A stretch of DNA of 64,000 nt, from assembly GCA_028274465.1 (NCBI GenBank), contig CM051456.1:77610753-77674752 (forward strand). The letters are read 5' to 3'. How positions within the stretch are numbered: position 1 is the first letter of the stretch; each line of letters begins with the position of its first letter. The position numbers and the translations under genes are program-made. The notes beneath the pieces were generated by a model. That model ran no database searches and had not been told where the DNA came from. It saw only the letters and a program-made list of their open reading frames with translations. Below, one piece after another: positions 1 through 9,891 of the stretch. Origin of the DNA: Plantago ovata. Lineage: Eukaryota > Streptophyta > Magnoliopsida > Lamiales > Plantaginaceae.

Positions 1-1425
1 ATCACGGAAGAAATTCAAAAATTTGAAAGTTGTGAGATTGAAAAATTCTCGAGGGACCTCAATCAAAGGGCAGATGCCCTATCAAAGTATGCTTCAGCTT
101 CTGGAGGAGTTGATACCCGGAACGTGATACTCATGAGAATCAACGCATCATCTTTGTGGTCGTCAAAGCCGAACGTCTTGGCAATTGATGATCAACCGAA
201 TTGGATGCAAGAGATAACAACATATCTCAAAAATGGAAGCCTTCCTCGTGACAAGGCTGAAGCAAGGAGAATCAAGGGAAAAGCTCCTCGATAAATCATA
301 CAAGGAGACTACTTGTACAAAAGGTCTTTCGAGGGAATCTACTTGAGATGCGTTGCCGAGCGTGAAGTTCAAAAACTTCTTGGAGAGATGCATCGAGGAA
401 GTTGCGGAGACCATGCCGGAGGAAGAACACTCGCGCAAAAAGTCATTCGGCAAGGATACTACTGGCCCACTATTCGCGAAGACGCTGCCCAATTTGTGAG
501 AAAATGCGAGGAGTGTCAATTGCACGCCAATTTGATCAACGTCCCGGCGAAACCTCTAATGCCCATCGCCATCACTTGCCCTTTCGACATATGGGGCATC
601 GACATAGTCGGTCCCTTCCCAAGAGGCACGGGTCAAAAGAAGTTCATCATTGTTGCGGTCGAATACTTTAGCAAGTGGGCGGAAGTTGAGGCAGTATCTA
701 CCATCACCGAACAAAGAGTGATGAACTTCGTATGGAGGAACATCGTGTGTCGATTTGGCTTGCCAAGGGTCCTCATCTCGGATAATGGTGCTCAATTTTG
801 TGGCCAAAGATTCAAGGAATGGTGCAAGGAAATGAAGATTGAGAGGAGGTATACCTCTGTAGGACATCCTCAATCCAATGGGCAAACAAAAGCCGTCAAC
901 AAGATCCTCGTCAACAACTTGCAGAAGAGGTTCTCCACCAACAAGGACTGGGTCGACGAGCTTGATGGAGTGGTGTGGGCATATCGCACTACTTCAAAAA
1001 CAGCTACAAGAGAGACTCCCTTCTCGCTAGTTTATGGGTCCGAGGCGGTCATACCAGCAGAAGTGGCAGTGGAAACCCTCAGAATCCAAGGGTATCAACC
1101 CGAGGACAATCACACAGAGAGACTCTTCGACCTGGAGACAATCAATGAAGCGAGGACCAACGCCTTAGACAACATCCTCAGATATCAAGCACTCATCGCG
1201 AAGACCTACAACAAAGGCGTGAGAGAGAGAGATTTCCAAGTAGGAGACCTAGTACTCCGAAGAGCAGACATCTTGGGCAAAGTTGGGAAGATGCAACCCA
1301 ATTGGGAAGGCCCCTACAAGATAATAGAAGCCAGGTCCAACGGAAGTTATCGCCTTCAAGACATGGAGGGAAGAGTATTGAAGAACCCATGGAATACCTC
1401 TAACCTCCAGAGATTCTACGCTTGA
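1..1425 (+). pseudogene. Tat1 pol 3' part: RNase H tail plus integrase (broken)
   Basis: One frame runs from base 1 to the TGA at 1423-1425. Residues 1-40 match the end of a retroelement RNase H, with a catalytic-type Asp in NQRADALSKYAS. From about residue 120 come the integrase HHCC zinc finger (H and H around HRGSCGDHAGG, then CEECQ), the rve core starting near PFDIWGIDIVGPFP, the second catalytic Asp in SDNGAQF, and a C-terminal domain ending near NPWNTSNLQRFYA. Two defects are visible. A TAA at 292-294 separates RNase H from integrase. The third catalytic residue of the DDE triad, expected 36 residues after the second Asp in GHPQSNGQTKAVNK, is Lys (codon AAA, 889-891). Integrase from this copy would be inactive. 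The identification is secure; only the 3' quarter of pol is present. Confidence 0.93.
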
Positions 1426-2166
1426 AGTTGTAGGGAGAGAAAGCTTTTTGAAAACCGATGTGGAAGGCCCATCGATCGAGGAGGATTCCTCACGAATTCA
1501 AGTGAGGTACCTCTTCTTTTTGTTAAGAAGTTGTTGTAAGCAAGCTGGCCGAGGAGCCCCCATTGTAATTGTATTTCCGACAAATCAATGCAATGTCTAC
1601 CCTTCAAAAATTGTTCAATTTTAGAACTATTATGCTGCTATTCAATTATGAAAACCTACTCAATTATGGAACCGGCGAGCGGAAGGAGATCGAGGATAAA
1701 CCAGAGTCGATTTCGCTCAACACTTAGAATTTCCCTTGATTCTTAAAAGAAATCGAGGAGCGCTGCAACTATATCACGAGTTCGAGCAGTATCAACCAAG
1801 GTGTTAACAAAGAGTATCTTGCTATTTTATGCCTCGAGGAGCAGGGCTACTCGATCCTCACCTACTTGTATTTGACTACTCTATTCGAGTTATACGTCAT
1901 AACTACGGAGTAAGTAGGAAAATGCAATGTGTAAAAAAGAAATCGAGGAGCAAATTGCATTGAAACAAGAAAAGAAAACATACATTATGTTACAATACAA
2001 CATGGATCGAGTACGCCACAAAGGGCCGAATAAGAAATTATGAAGTATGCCACAAGGGGCCGAATAGCAAATTATGCAAGCAAGAGATTGTTCGGAAAAA
2101 ACTTGGAAAAAATACAAGTACAAAGATTAACCGAGCATACTCGGCCTTGTTTGAGCTCTCTCTCAT
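1426..2166 (+). other. Tat1 non-coding spacer between pol and the antisense gene
   Basis: No reading frame here resembles a protein. The stretch repeats short TCGAGGAG/CTCGAT words many times, for example around 1473, 1687, 1751, 1831 and 1940. A near-duplicate phrase (GCCACAAAGGGCCGAATA and a variant) occurs around 2014 and 2048. It would form the 3' flank of both the convergent pol and antisense transcripts. No clear terminator or polyadenylation signal was recognised. Confidence 0.6.
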
Positions 2167-3021
2167 TTAACGGGTCCGACTGGCCGAGAACTCGCTCTGG
2201 TTGGCAGGGACGCTGCTCGTTGAGGCACCAGCTCGAGCAGGGCTGTTCGGGTTGTGCAAGTTCATATCGCCACCCTTCCCGCGAGCCTCCTTTATAGCAT
2301 TAGCATGGGCAGTCAGCTCCGGCTCCACAAAACCCTCTCCGCGCCTCATCACCGGTTTGTTAAGTTGAATCCAATTTGCGTTTCGGAGAGGAGCCTTCTC
2401 GAACGGAAGAAGGAGACCGGCCCGGATACACTCGGGGACCCAGCGCGGGAGATAGGAAGGCTTACTTGGGTAAGGCACATCCGGATCAGTAACGAGCTCA
2501 CCGAATTCGCAGGCATGGTGCATCTCATCGCTCGGAATCTCGTCAGGATACCGGGTCATGTCGTCGCGCCTCCCTGCATGCATGTCATCGCGGGCATCCA
2601 CGTCGAAATCTTCAGGAAGGAGCTTCACCCTTTTGAGCTGCCCGATACAGGAGAAAAAACCCTCCTCGCGAGCAGTATCCTTTATGTCCTGGGTAGCCAA
2701 CTTATAAGTGGCGGACTCCATGAAATCCCGGGCTGTCTCGAGCCGGCTACCGACGAGGAAGGATAGCACACTGTCCTTGAACTTCTGCATGCATTGCGAC
2801 AGAGTGGAATACCCACCTTTGTAACTCAAGGCTCTTTGCTTCTCCCTGGCCAATTCCTTCTCGAGCTGATCCACCTTTTCATGAGACTTGCGGACCTCCT
2901 CATTCGCCACCTGAGCCTTCGCCTTTTCCGCCGCCACCGTCTTCTCGAGCTCCTCGATAACCTGGCCTATATCGGAGCGATCAGCCGCGACATTGGCATA
3001 CGCCTCCTTGATGTGCTCGAG
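2167..3021 (-). CDS. Tat1 antisense gene, exon 3 (coiled coil, C-terminus)
   Basis: The acceptor TTTGTCGCAG ends at 3022 and the exon opens LEHIKEAYANVAADRSD. It joins exon 2 in phase 0 across an 80-nt intron (3022-3101) with GT/AG borders. The first ~80 residues are heptad-like and highly charged (DIGQVIEELEKTVAAEKAKA, VDQLEKELAREKQR), consistent with a coiled coil. The rest has no recognised domain; it includes PSYLPRWVPECIRAG and ends at the stop at 2167. Coiled-coil C-termini after a Transposase_28-like region are typical of these plant transposon proteins. The unspliced frame also extends upstream to 3054, so splicing is inferred from the junction sequences, not proven. Confidence 0.68.
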   Translation of the reverse strand, partial: LEHIKEAYANVAADRSDIGQVIEELEKTVAAEKAKAQVANEEVRKSHEKVDQLEKELAREKQRALSYKGGYSTLSQCMQKFKDSVLSFLVGSRLETARDFMESATYKLATQDIKDTAREEGFFSCIGQLKRVKLLPEDFDVDARDDMHAGRRDDMTRYPDEIPSDEMHHACEFGELVTDPDVPYPSKPSYLPRWVPECIRAGLLLPFEKAPLRNANWIQLNKPVMRRGEGFVEPELTAHANAIKEARGKGGDMNLHNPNSPARAGASTSSVPANQSEFSASRTR

Positions 3022-3101
3022 CTGCGACAAATAGTAAAAGTCAGATTTTTGCAAGAGCGAGGAGGAAATAAGTCACACTTGTACAAATTTTTATAAACTT
3101 T

Positions 3102-3561
3102 ACCTGTAGAGCGCAGAGGCTCAATTCATGAGCGCGGTCCAATTCGGACATCTGGACAAACCGCTTAATCTCATCTTCGCGGTCGACATCAAGAGCGGCC
3201 GTCCCCTTCTTGCGGGCAGGCTGGTCGCTCGCACCCAGGTTTAGTTGCCTCTTCGCGCCAGCTCTTTTTGCTGGAGGTGCCCGATCCCTTGGACGCTTTT
3301 CCGGGTTACCTTCGCCGGTGTCCCCGGTCTTCTTGGCGGCCGCCGCATCCTCCGCGGCCTTTCGTTTGACGGCCTCCAAGGGATCCTCGATTGTCACGAG
3401 CCCCTCCTTAGCCAGAGCGTCTCGGCGCTCCGCCGCGTTCTTCGGATGGCTAATATCAAGAGACCCGAGGATCTTCGTGGTCTTGCCAGCCAAGCGCTGT
3501 TTCCTTCTCTGCTCCTCCTTGGCCTCTAAGGTCTTCGACATGATCCAAGCAAACCATTACT
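3102..3561 (-). CDS. Tat1 antisense gene, exon 2 (basic, Ala/Lys-rich)
   Basis: An open stretch on the minus strand contains a local ATG at 3541 (MSKTLEAKEEQRRKQR). It is rich in Lys, Arg and Ala (AVKRKAAEDAAAAKK, RPRDRAPPAKRAGAKR) and ends SLCALQ. The likely 5' boundary is the acceptor GTGCAG at 3562. Read through from exon 1 in phase, a TAA follows that acceptor almost at once. So either this copy has mutated, another acceptor is used, or the exon belongs to a separate transcript starting at 3541. The 3' boundary is a clean donor, CTACAG|GTAAAG, at 3102/3101. No domain is recognised; it looks like a charged linker. Confidence 0.6.
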
Positions 3562-3686
3562 CTGCACGATCGAAGAGGACAAATGGTTAGCAAGCGCGAA
3601 TAGCAAGGGTACTCGATACAGGGAAAACAGAGAAAAAATACAAGGAAAAATACAAGTAAACACAAGGGTGTCCTCGATCTAGTTAC

Positions 3687-5511
3687 CAAAGAGGAGATCA
3701 TCGGTGTGGCCTGAGTCCTTGTAACCCGTGTAGACCGGCGAGGACAGACCGGCCAGATAAGGGAGCGGTTGCAACACCAACCCCCAGTAGAAATACTTCT
3801 CAGGGTCCTCGCTAGCATTTTTCTCCTCGAGCGCCTGAACCCAAGGGTCGAACTCGACAGGGTGAGGGTACCGATCAGAAATTGGTCCTCGATAAAAGTG
3901 CTTGGGAACTCCCCACTCCACATCCGCGTCGCTCATACCGGGAAGCTTCTTCTTCTTCACATAGATATAACGGTGAAACCACTTGTAACCCGAGGAGGAC
4001 GGAGCGTCCACGATGAATCCAAGCCCGGGCCGAGTGTTGTAGTAATAGAAGAATTTATTTCCGGAGCTCATCGATACCCTGAAGAACTGGTTGAAGTTGT
4101 GAAAGTTCACCAGAATTCCAAGCTTCTTGCAGAGCACCCCGAAACAAATGAGAGTGCCGAAGGCACTAGGGAGAAGCTGCCACGGAGCGAGACCCAATTG
4201 GTTGATAATGTCCTTAAAGGGGTCACAGAAAGGAAGGATCCATCCTCGATCCAGCGTTAGAAGATGCACAACCATATAACCTGGCGGAGCATTATAAAAG
4301 GTCTGGTCGGGACGAGGAACGAGGATGTCTATCTTCCTCTTGCTCAACCGGTATTTTTGGCGAATAGATGGTATCTCTTCCTTCTTAACCGTGGAGGCAG
4401 TCGTCGGGATCGATCCATCTTCGTTCTTCTCACCCTGGGGGTCGGGGAGGTTAACATCTTTGGGTCCTCGCGTGAACTTCTTGCCACTTGCCACGGTCAC
4501 TTTGGCAGCCTCCTCAGGCTCTACATTTTTCTTCCTAGATCGAGAAGCCTTCTTCTTCGATCTCTTCGGGGCTTTACCCGGAGCATGAGCAACTTCCTCA
4601 TCATCATCAGAAATCAAGGCCTCCTCGCCCCTCTTACGTTTGCGATCACGTTCGAGTGCAGCTCTAGCACGCTCCCCCTCAGCCTCCTCGCTCGGAATGG
4701 GAGGTCTTACGTTACTTGTCGCGGGGAAGCTGAAGTCGATCTGGGTCGGATCGATGGCCTCATAGGGAATCAAGTCGTCGATAAAATACTGCTCTTGTAT
4801 TAGCAGTTCTCGCTCTGCGTTCCGGTTCATCTCAGAAAAGGAAGGAGAGGGAAAACTACGACTCGGACCAGCTTCATTCCCATGGAGGTCACCTATCAGC
4901 TCAAGGGAATCCTCGTCGCTACTAATAACCGTGCGACGAACTGTTTGCACGGGCAGATCGGACCTGCGTACTCGAGATGAAGAAGGCTGCTCGGTCTCCT
5001 TATGTTGACCTCCTTGAAAGGAATGTTCACCCTCCTCGAACCAAGCAAGCTCTGGAGTAGGCTGCTCGGTATCATCCATATCCTCGATCCGGATAGGAGC
5101 TGGATCGATACTTCCTCGGACACCATAATCTCGCCCGAAAACTTGGGCGGCTTGTGTTATGATGGCGGCCGGGACACCTGTAGCGGGAGGACCCCCTTCT
5201 GCCTCGGTCCTATCATCGATGAATTGCTCATCGGCACTCCGTCGTCGTCTTCGGACCTCAAGCCGGAACTCATCCTCCTCTTCCTCCTCTTCGGAGTCAT
5301 TCTCTTCGCCAGACTCCTCACCCTCTTCTCCTTCCTCGCTATCCTCACTCTCAACCTCCTCGACCTCAGGAGCCGGTTCGTCATGATCAGAGGAGAGCTC
5401 CAGCGTCTGATCCAGGAAGGTGGTCGATATTGACGTCTCCTCGGACGTCTCCTGGCCGCTCCCGTAATCAAGGGCGTCATTACGGTTTTGGCTGTCGTCG
5501 CTCTCGGACAT
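3687..5511 (-). CDS. Tat1 antisense gene, exon 1: gypsy-type transposon protein (Transposase_28-like)
   Basis: About 608 codons are open from ATG at 5511. The N-terminal third is very acidic (Glu/Ser-rich, residues ~40-90) with a short Arg run. Around residues 270-330 there are strongly basic, nuclear-localisation-like stretches (RDRKRKRGEE, KAPKRSKKKASRSRKK). From about residue 375 a globular region begins YRLSKRKIDILVPRPDQ and continues with PPGYMVVHLLTLDRGWILPF and GTLICFGVLCKKLGILVNF. This resembles the plant 'putative gypsy type transposon' domain (Transposase_28) found in antisense ORFs of Tat elements. The function of that family is unknown. The frame can be read to 3679, but a good donor (G|GTAAC) at 3687/3686 suggests splicing there. 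It is transcribed against pol; see the TATA box at 6268-6277 and the leader intron at 5513-6034. Confidence 0.8.
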
Positions 5512-5512
5512 C

Positions 5513-6034
5513 CTAAAAGGTTGGCCAGAAAAATAGTAAGGATGGGTGGTGATAGTCCGAGAGGTCCGTTTATGTATATTGATTATGCTCGACCTCCCGA
5601 ACGGAGATAAATCTCACAAAAATGAAAAATGGCGCAAATAGGCAAGAAGTTACTCTACAGCAAAAAATAAACGCGGATCGAGTAGCATGCAAGGCGCGAC
5701 CAACCGCATCAGATCGAAGAGCTAGAAATTCTACAGTCCTAAACTTGGCATTTTCTCAAACTTGGAGGCAGTAGGGCATGCAGAAAATTAAAAGGGGGAA
5801 GCATTTCGAAATCTACAACATTTCAAGCATGCTCATTAAAGTTCTACAGGTCCATTTACATTTTATTAAGTCCATGGCCATTTTCAGGCCGCCGTCCACC
5901 GGCAAGAGGTTCAGGCATAACTTCCGGCAAGGCAAAAAACGAAAAAGAAACAAAATTGAAGGCAATACGCAGAAAATACGAGCAAGAAGGGAGAAATTCA
6001 AGTAACTAATTGTAAAGAGAAGAAGAAAACTTAC
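5513..6034 (-). other. Probable 5'-UTR intron of the Tat1 antisense gene
   Basis: On the minus strand a strong donor, CAA|GTAAGTTTT, lies at 6035/6034 and a pyrimidine-rich acceptor, CCTTTTAG|G, ends at 5513. That is one base before the ATG at 5511. The 522-nt interval has no coherent ORF and lies downstream of the minus-strand TATA box at 6268-6277. The splice is inferred from signals alone. Confidence 0.55.
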
Positions 6035-6619
6035 TTGTTATTAAGTGTTGGAAGACTGAAAACCGGAAGGGAAGCCGGAAAAGCTGAAAGTCCGCCTGAG
6101 AATTGGATTCTGGTTACCGGAAAACCTACTCGCGCTCTCCTGGTCTCGACCACGTAGCTACTCGTTCACGAAAGGATGCTCTTCGACCGCTTTTTTACGC
6201 TCCTCGCTCTCTCAAGTGATTTTGATAGAAATTTTGGCAGAAAGTGAAAAATGAGTTCGGCCCTCACCTATTTATAGAAGGGTATCCGAGGAATTTGAAA
6301 GGTTGCTGCCCCTCACTCCATCGGGACCGAACAGTGGCAGAGATCAACGGCCCAGATCGCCGTCGCCGGGCGAATTCTCTATTTTGCCCTCCGCGCTCCC
6401 GTTCCGGCTCGAACACGCTCTCAAATACGGAACGAATTACCTAACCACAGTAGACTATCCGCAGCGCGAGCACCACCCTACTCGAGACACACAGAGACAG
6501 ATCGACGACCATGATCTGTCCTCCTCGAGACAACATTGAGAAAAATGTTAGAAAAGCTCAAATTCGGCGGACACGTGTCAGTGGATCGAGGAGCTGCTCA
6601 TGAAGATACTCTCCTAGAG
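6035..6619. other. Tat1 region upstream of the antisense gene, no coding sequence seen
   Basis: This stretch holds the putative antisense leader exon (6035 to about 6240), its TATA box and further upstream DNA with many CTCGAG/TCCTCG words. No protein-like frame or RNA gene is seen. Confidence 0.5.
6268..6277 (-). promoter_or_regulatory. TATA box of the Tat1 antisense promoter
   Basis: The minus strand reads CTATAAATAG, a textbook plant TATA box. It is 757 bases upstream of the antisense ATG and about 235 bases upstream of the putative leader donor. Transcription would start near 6240. The plus strand here carries no gene. Confidence 0.55.
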
Positions 6620-6817
6620 ATTCCTTTTACACAAGTGTCTCTCCGCGAGATACTTTGCAAATAAAAAGCGGCAGGAAGTCATTCCATTCCTTTTACACAA
6701 GTGTCTCTCCGCGAGATACTTTGCAAATAAAAAGCGGCAGGAAGTCATTCCATTCCTTTTACACAAGTGTCTCTCCGCGAGATACTTTGCAAATAAAAAG
6801 CGGCAGGAAGTCATTCC
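6620..6817 (+). repeat. 66-bp tandem repeat, three units, in the Tat1 3' region
   Basis: Three consecutive, essentially identical 66-bp units start at 6620, 6686 and 6752. Each begins ATTCCTTTTACACAAGTGTC and ends GGCAGGAAGTCATTCC. The period is a multiple of three, which creates spurious ORFs on both strands. Tandem repeats in this position are characteristic of Tat-lineage elements and can seed satellite DNA. Confidence 0.95.
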
Positions 6818-7071
6818 ATTCCACCAAGGAACACTTACCCGGATCCGATCTTTTCCCAGCAAAAATACCTCTTTTCATACGGTCCGAGCAACGTCTACTC
6901 GCACCCTATAAAAAGGGGGGGGGAGGGAGAGATAGGAGGAGGGAAAGATACCAAGGTGCGAATACGGAAATCTTTTTTCGCCTACTACTAGTCGAGGCTC
7001 TGCTCGACCTCTACTTCAACATAGTTCCTCAACTATCTTCTACAAAGATACTTGGAAACTAGGGGGACATA
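6818..7071 (+). other. Tat1 pre-LTR region with polypurine tract
   Basis: Non-coding DNA leads to the 3' LTR. It contains a purine run around 6916-6952 and ends with the likely plus-strand primer tract, AGGGGGAC at 7061-7068, just before the LTR at 7072. A TATA-like TATAAAAA lies near 6906. Confidence 0.55.
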
Positions 7072-7825
7072 TGTTAGTGTTGAAATATGTCCAGTCCGCA
7101 TGTACGAACTGGAGCGGTCTAAGAGCGCGACAAAGCATCATAGGCCGTCCCTCAAGGGGCACGACCACACCCAAGTATGTCACTAAGGTGTGGACCGACC
7201 AACATAGGGTCCGACCATCACTGGGAGGACAACCCTCAAAATAAGCTCCTCACAAGGACAAAGCTGCCAGTGGGCTCGAGGAGCATCTCTCGGGCTCAAG
7301 GAGACCTTACGTCAAGATAACGCTTCTTGACAGAAACTGAGCAGGACACTACCCGCATCATCCACGTACAAGGAAGGCACGAGGACCCATGAGCGACCAG
7401 CCATGGTTGCTCCCTTGGGCCAAGGCCCACGGACCTCCTTAATGGGCCTGGGCCGAGGAAGGCCTCAATCCTAGCCGTACACGTGGCGTGATCCTACGCG
7501 ACCGGAAGTTGAAGGGCCACAAGTATATAAAGGCCTCATTTACTCCTCAACAGTAAGCATTAATGACACCACACGAGCACCACATTTACTACTCATACTA
7601 GGGAAGCCTCACAACTCCCTACTCGTAAAGTCGCCTCTCCGGTCTGATACCTTACAGACCGGGTAAGAGACACTAACCCCCCCCCTCTAGTCTATTTCAG
7701 GTACGAGGAAGCTACAAGAAGGCTCACTTCCTATCTTAGAGGAACACTACAAGAAGAAGAACTAGAATGACTTAGACTAGCGACTCATTGCGAACTTAGA
7801 AAGAAACACGAATTACCCTTCAACA
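7072..7825 (+). repeat. Tat1 3' LTR (754 bp)
   Basis: It starts TGTTAGTGTTG after the polypurine tract and ends CCCTTCAACA, giving the expected TG...CA ends. The Tat2 5' LTR (30092-30951) starts TGTTGGTGTTA, ends CCCTTCAACA and shares long blocks, such as the GTCCAGTCCGCATGTA region and the pyrimidine run CCCCCCCCTC. It is about 100 bp shorter than that LTR. A TATA-like AGTATATAAAGG lies near 7521. Confidence 0.9.
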
Positions 7826-7831
7826 CATTGC

Positions 7832-7973
7832 AACCTATTCTTTCGAATAGGTTTGGGGAGGGCGTTACGCTATCATTAGACTTGTTTTTCAATTTTTAGT
7901 GTGTGTTGTGAGTTTATTTTCCTTTTTCTCCTTTCGTAAAGTTTGTACTCCAACCTATTCTTTCGAATAGGTT
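7832..7973 (+). repeat. Pair of AACCTATTC/GAATAGGTT hairpins (element Z)
   Basis: Two copies of a perfect 9-bp inverted repeat with a TTTC loop lie at 7832-7853 and 7952-7973. Each is followed by GTTTGGGGAG or a close variant, which resembles the polypurine tract next to the LTR. The same pair occurs in A, B and C. Confidence 0.9.
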
Positions 7974-8030
7974 TGGGGAGTTCGTCTGTGTGTCATTTTT
8001 TGTGTTCTTTTTCGTTGTGCTACTGCTGGC

Positions 8031-8160
8031 TAAAAAAAGAAAAAAAAAAGAAAAAAAAAATTCCAGAAAAAAAAAGAGAGAAAAAAATCTGGAAAAGAAA
8101 AAAAGAAAAAAGAAAAGACCCCAAAAAAGCAAAGAAGGGTCCAAAAAAAAAAAGTGCCAA
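8031..8160 (+). repeat. Purine-rich low-complexity block (element Z)
   Basis: About 130 bases are nearly all A and G on the plus strand, ending in a GACCCC...GGGTCC hairpin around 8116-8141. The ORFs reported here on both strands are low-complexity artefacts. Shorter versions lie in A (~17541-17620), B (~22790-22915) and C (~36145-36250). Confidence 0.85.
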
Positions 8161-8746
8161 AAAGCAGTTTAGCAAAGTGTTTGTCTCATTTTTCAATTTA
8201 TGTAATGTTCATAATCGAGTTGTATTTTTTATCTTTTGTTTGAGTGTCATCTGTTCTAGACCATCCTCGTCCTGTCATTCAGGAAGTGGTGAATAGCTTA
8301 AGGCTTTGCTTGAGAAATGGGTAGAATAGGGGAGTGTTATCTATTTTAGGGAACCCTCCTTCGTTTGATGAGAGCCAGTATTGGTTCGACCTCTTTGAGG
8401 AAAAGTCTTAACTTGGTGAACAGTAATAAGTCCTCAGTTTCATAGGCACGGGACAACCATTCGTATTCTAACATGTTTCATTACGTCGTCACTGACTAGG
8501 TCCAGGTAGAGAATGTTACGAGATACTATTTTGTCTTGACATAGGTGCTTATGTGAATGTGTATGAGTCAATCGAGGCATTCTTCAACAAATATCCATGT
8601 TATGATTTTTATGGTTTTTGTTCATATGTTTTTTGATAGATTCAATAGATTAGTTCATTTGATTTGGCATGAGACTCCATTTTTGTGTTGCATTGTTTTT
8701 TGCATTAGAGTCTAGCTTAGTTGCTTGGGGACAAGCAATGGTTCGG

Positions 8747-9891
8747 TTTGGGGAGTTTGATGAACGTGTATTTTACACTTTCATTCGAGTCTTTTTTCAC
8801 CAATTTAGCTATCCTCTATGTTAATTTAGCTATATTTTAGTGCATTTTATTAGAATAGTGTCACGTTTCCCTTTAGTTTGTATTTTACAGGTTTTGGGTG
8901 AAAAACGAGATTTTCCGGGCAATTATATTGAAGTGGACAAGGAATTGGTGTTCCGAAGGCATTTTTGGAGTATCGAGAAGATTCCGGATAGGATTTGAAG
9001 TCTAGGGGTCGAGTCTGAAGGCTAAAAGGTCACTAGAAGGCAAAAACCGAGTCCGAAAAGGAAAAGAAATCTAAAAACGAGTCGAAAACGCGTCAATTGC
9101 CGACAGAACCTCCCGGGCGATTCGCCCGGTGTGTGGGGCGCACACCTGCCGAACCCCTATATATAGTTACTCAGTTTTCTCCGTTTTTCATACTTTCTTA
9201 GACCTTTTCTCTCACCTTTCTCATTAGTTTTAGGCAGGAATTCTTTAGCATGGGAGACACTTTTTCTTATCGTTTTGGAGCTTGTAAGATCGCGATTCTT
9301 CGGAGATTGACAACCTTCGGTAACATTGTATCTTACAGTTTTTCTATTCATATTTATTTATCTTTCAACATGTTTTCATTCAATCTTGCTATGATTTCTG
9401 TTGATTGCATGTCATCTATGAGTAGCTAAACTTATCGTTGGTGATAGTATGTGATTTCTTAGCGAAGGGTTAATAATTATGTTGATGGCGGTAAAGCAAA
9501 TCGGACTTTGAGTTATTGCTTTATTTCTTTGATCTATCTAAAACCTCTATTTTCGTAGTGTTGAATAATAACGGAACACAATTGAACAATTCATTGATCA
9601 AAGATCTCTATGCAAAACGATCGGGTACTTCATGCATGATTATTAACCTGCTATGCTTTGAATGATCATACTATCACTAACTTCCATTATCTGATAAGAA
9701 AAACCTGTGCTAAGTAGTTTGTTGATTTTATATTTTTAAGTTAGATTAGATAAAGCTAGTTATAGTCCTTAGAGATCGACACTCGAGGTTATTTTACTGC
9801 TACACTACGGTTTTCGTTGTAGTTGTGAATTGCCTTTGGATAAATACAAATTTATTTGATTAATTAGAATCAGACAAATTCCGGTTCATCA
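8747..9891 (+). repeat. Element Z polypurine tract and 3' LTR (LTR 8758-9891)
   Basis: The tract GGTTTGGGGAGTT ends at 8757. The LTR starts TGATGAACGTG and ends GGTTCATCA, with an 8-bp terminal inverted repeat (TGATGAAC/GTTCATCA). Its length is 1134 bp. It contains a GC-rich palindrome cluster at about 9108-9150, followed by TATATATAG (~9159) and a leader-like region. The next base starts unrelated CACTA-type DNA, which fixes the 3' boundary. Confidence 0.92.

Larger units (their letters stand above)
1..7825 (+). mobile_element. Tat1: 3' half of a Tat-lineage Ty3/gypsy LTR retrotransposon
   Basis: The element enters from the left edge, so its 5' LTR, gag, protease and reverse transcriptase are outside the window. 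In order it holds the RNase H tail and integrase (1-1425), non-coding DNA, an antisense gene (2167-5511), a 66-bp tandem repeat (6620-6817) and the 3' LTR (7072-7825). An antisense ORF between pol and the 3' LTR, and tandem repeats in the 3' untranslated part, are known traits of the plant Tat lineage (Retand, Grande and relatives). Its LTR is recognisably the same family as the 5' LTR of Tat2 at 30092. The last LTR base is followed directly by Athila-like sequence (element Z). The five bases after it, CATTG, are a possible target duplication whose partner lies outside the window. Confidence 0.88.
7826..9891 (+). mobile_element. Element Z: 3' end of an Athila-like retrotransposon
   Basis: Only the 3' untranslated part (7826-8757) and the 3' LTR (8758-9891) are present. 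Tat1 is inserted immediately upstream, so the rest lies left of the window. The sequence matches the same part of elements A, B and C: two AACCTATTC hairpins, a purine-rich block, a conserved phrase around TCTAGACCATCCTCGTCCTG, then the polypurine tract and LTR. Confidence 0.88.

Noticed and set aside
5002..5433. Plus-strand ORFs across the antisense gene
   Set aside because: Mirror frames of the acidic exon 1; Ser/Leu-rich with no domain.
6620..6817. CRISPR-like direct repeats
   Set aside because: The units are contiguous 66-mers without spacers, in a plant retroelement.
6614..6862. ORFs on both strands over the 66-bp repeat
   Set aside because: They exist only because the repeat period is divisible by three; no protein-like features.
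7914..8296. Lys-rich or Phe-rich ORFs
   Set aside because: Low-complexity purine tract translated in several frames; the same block is non-coding in A, B and C.
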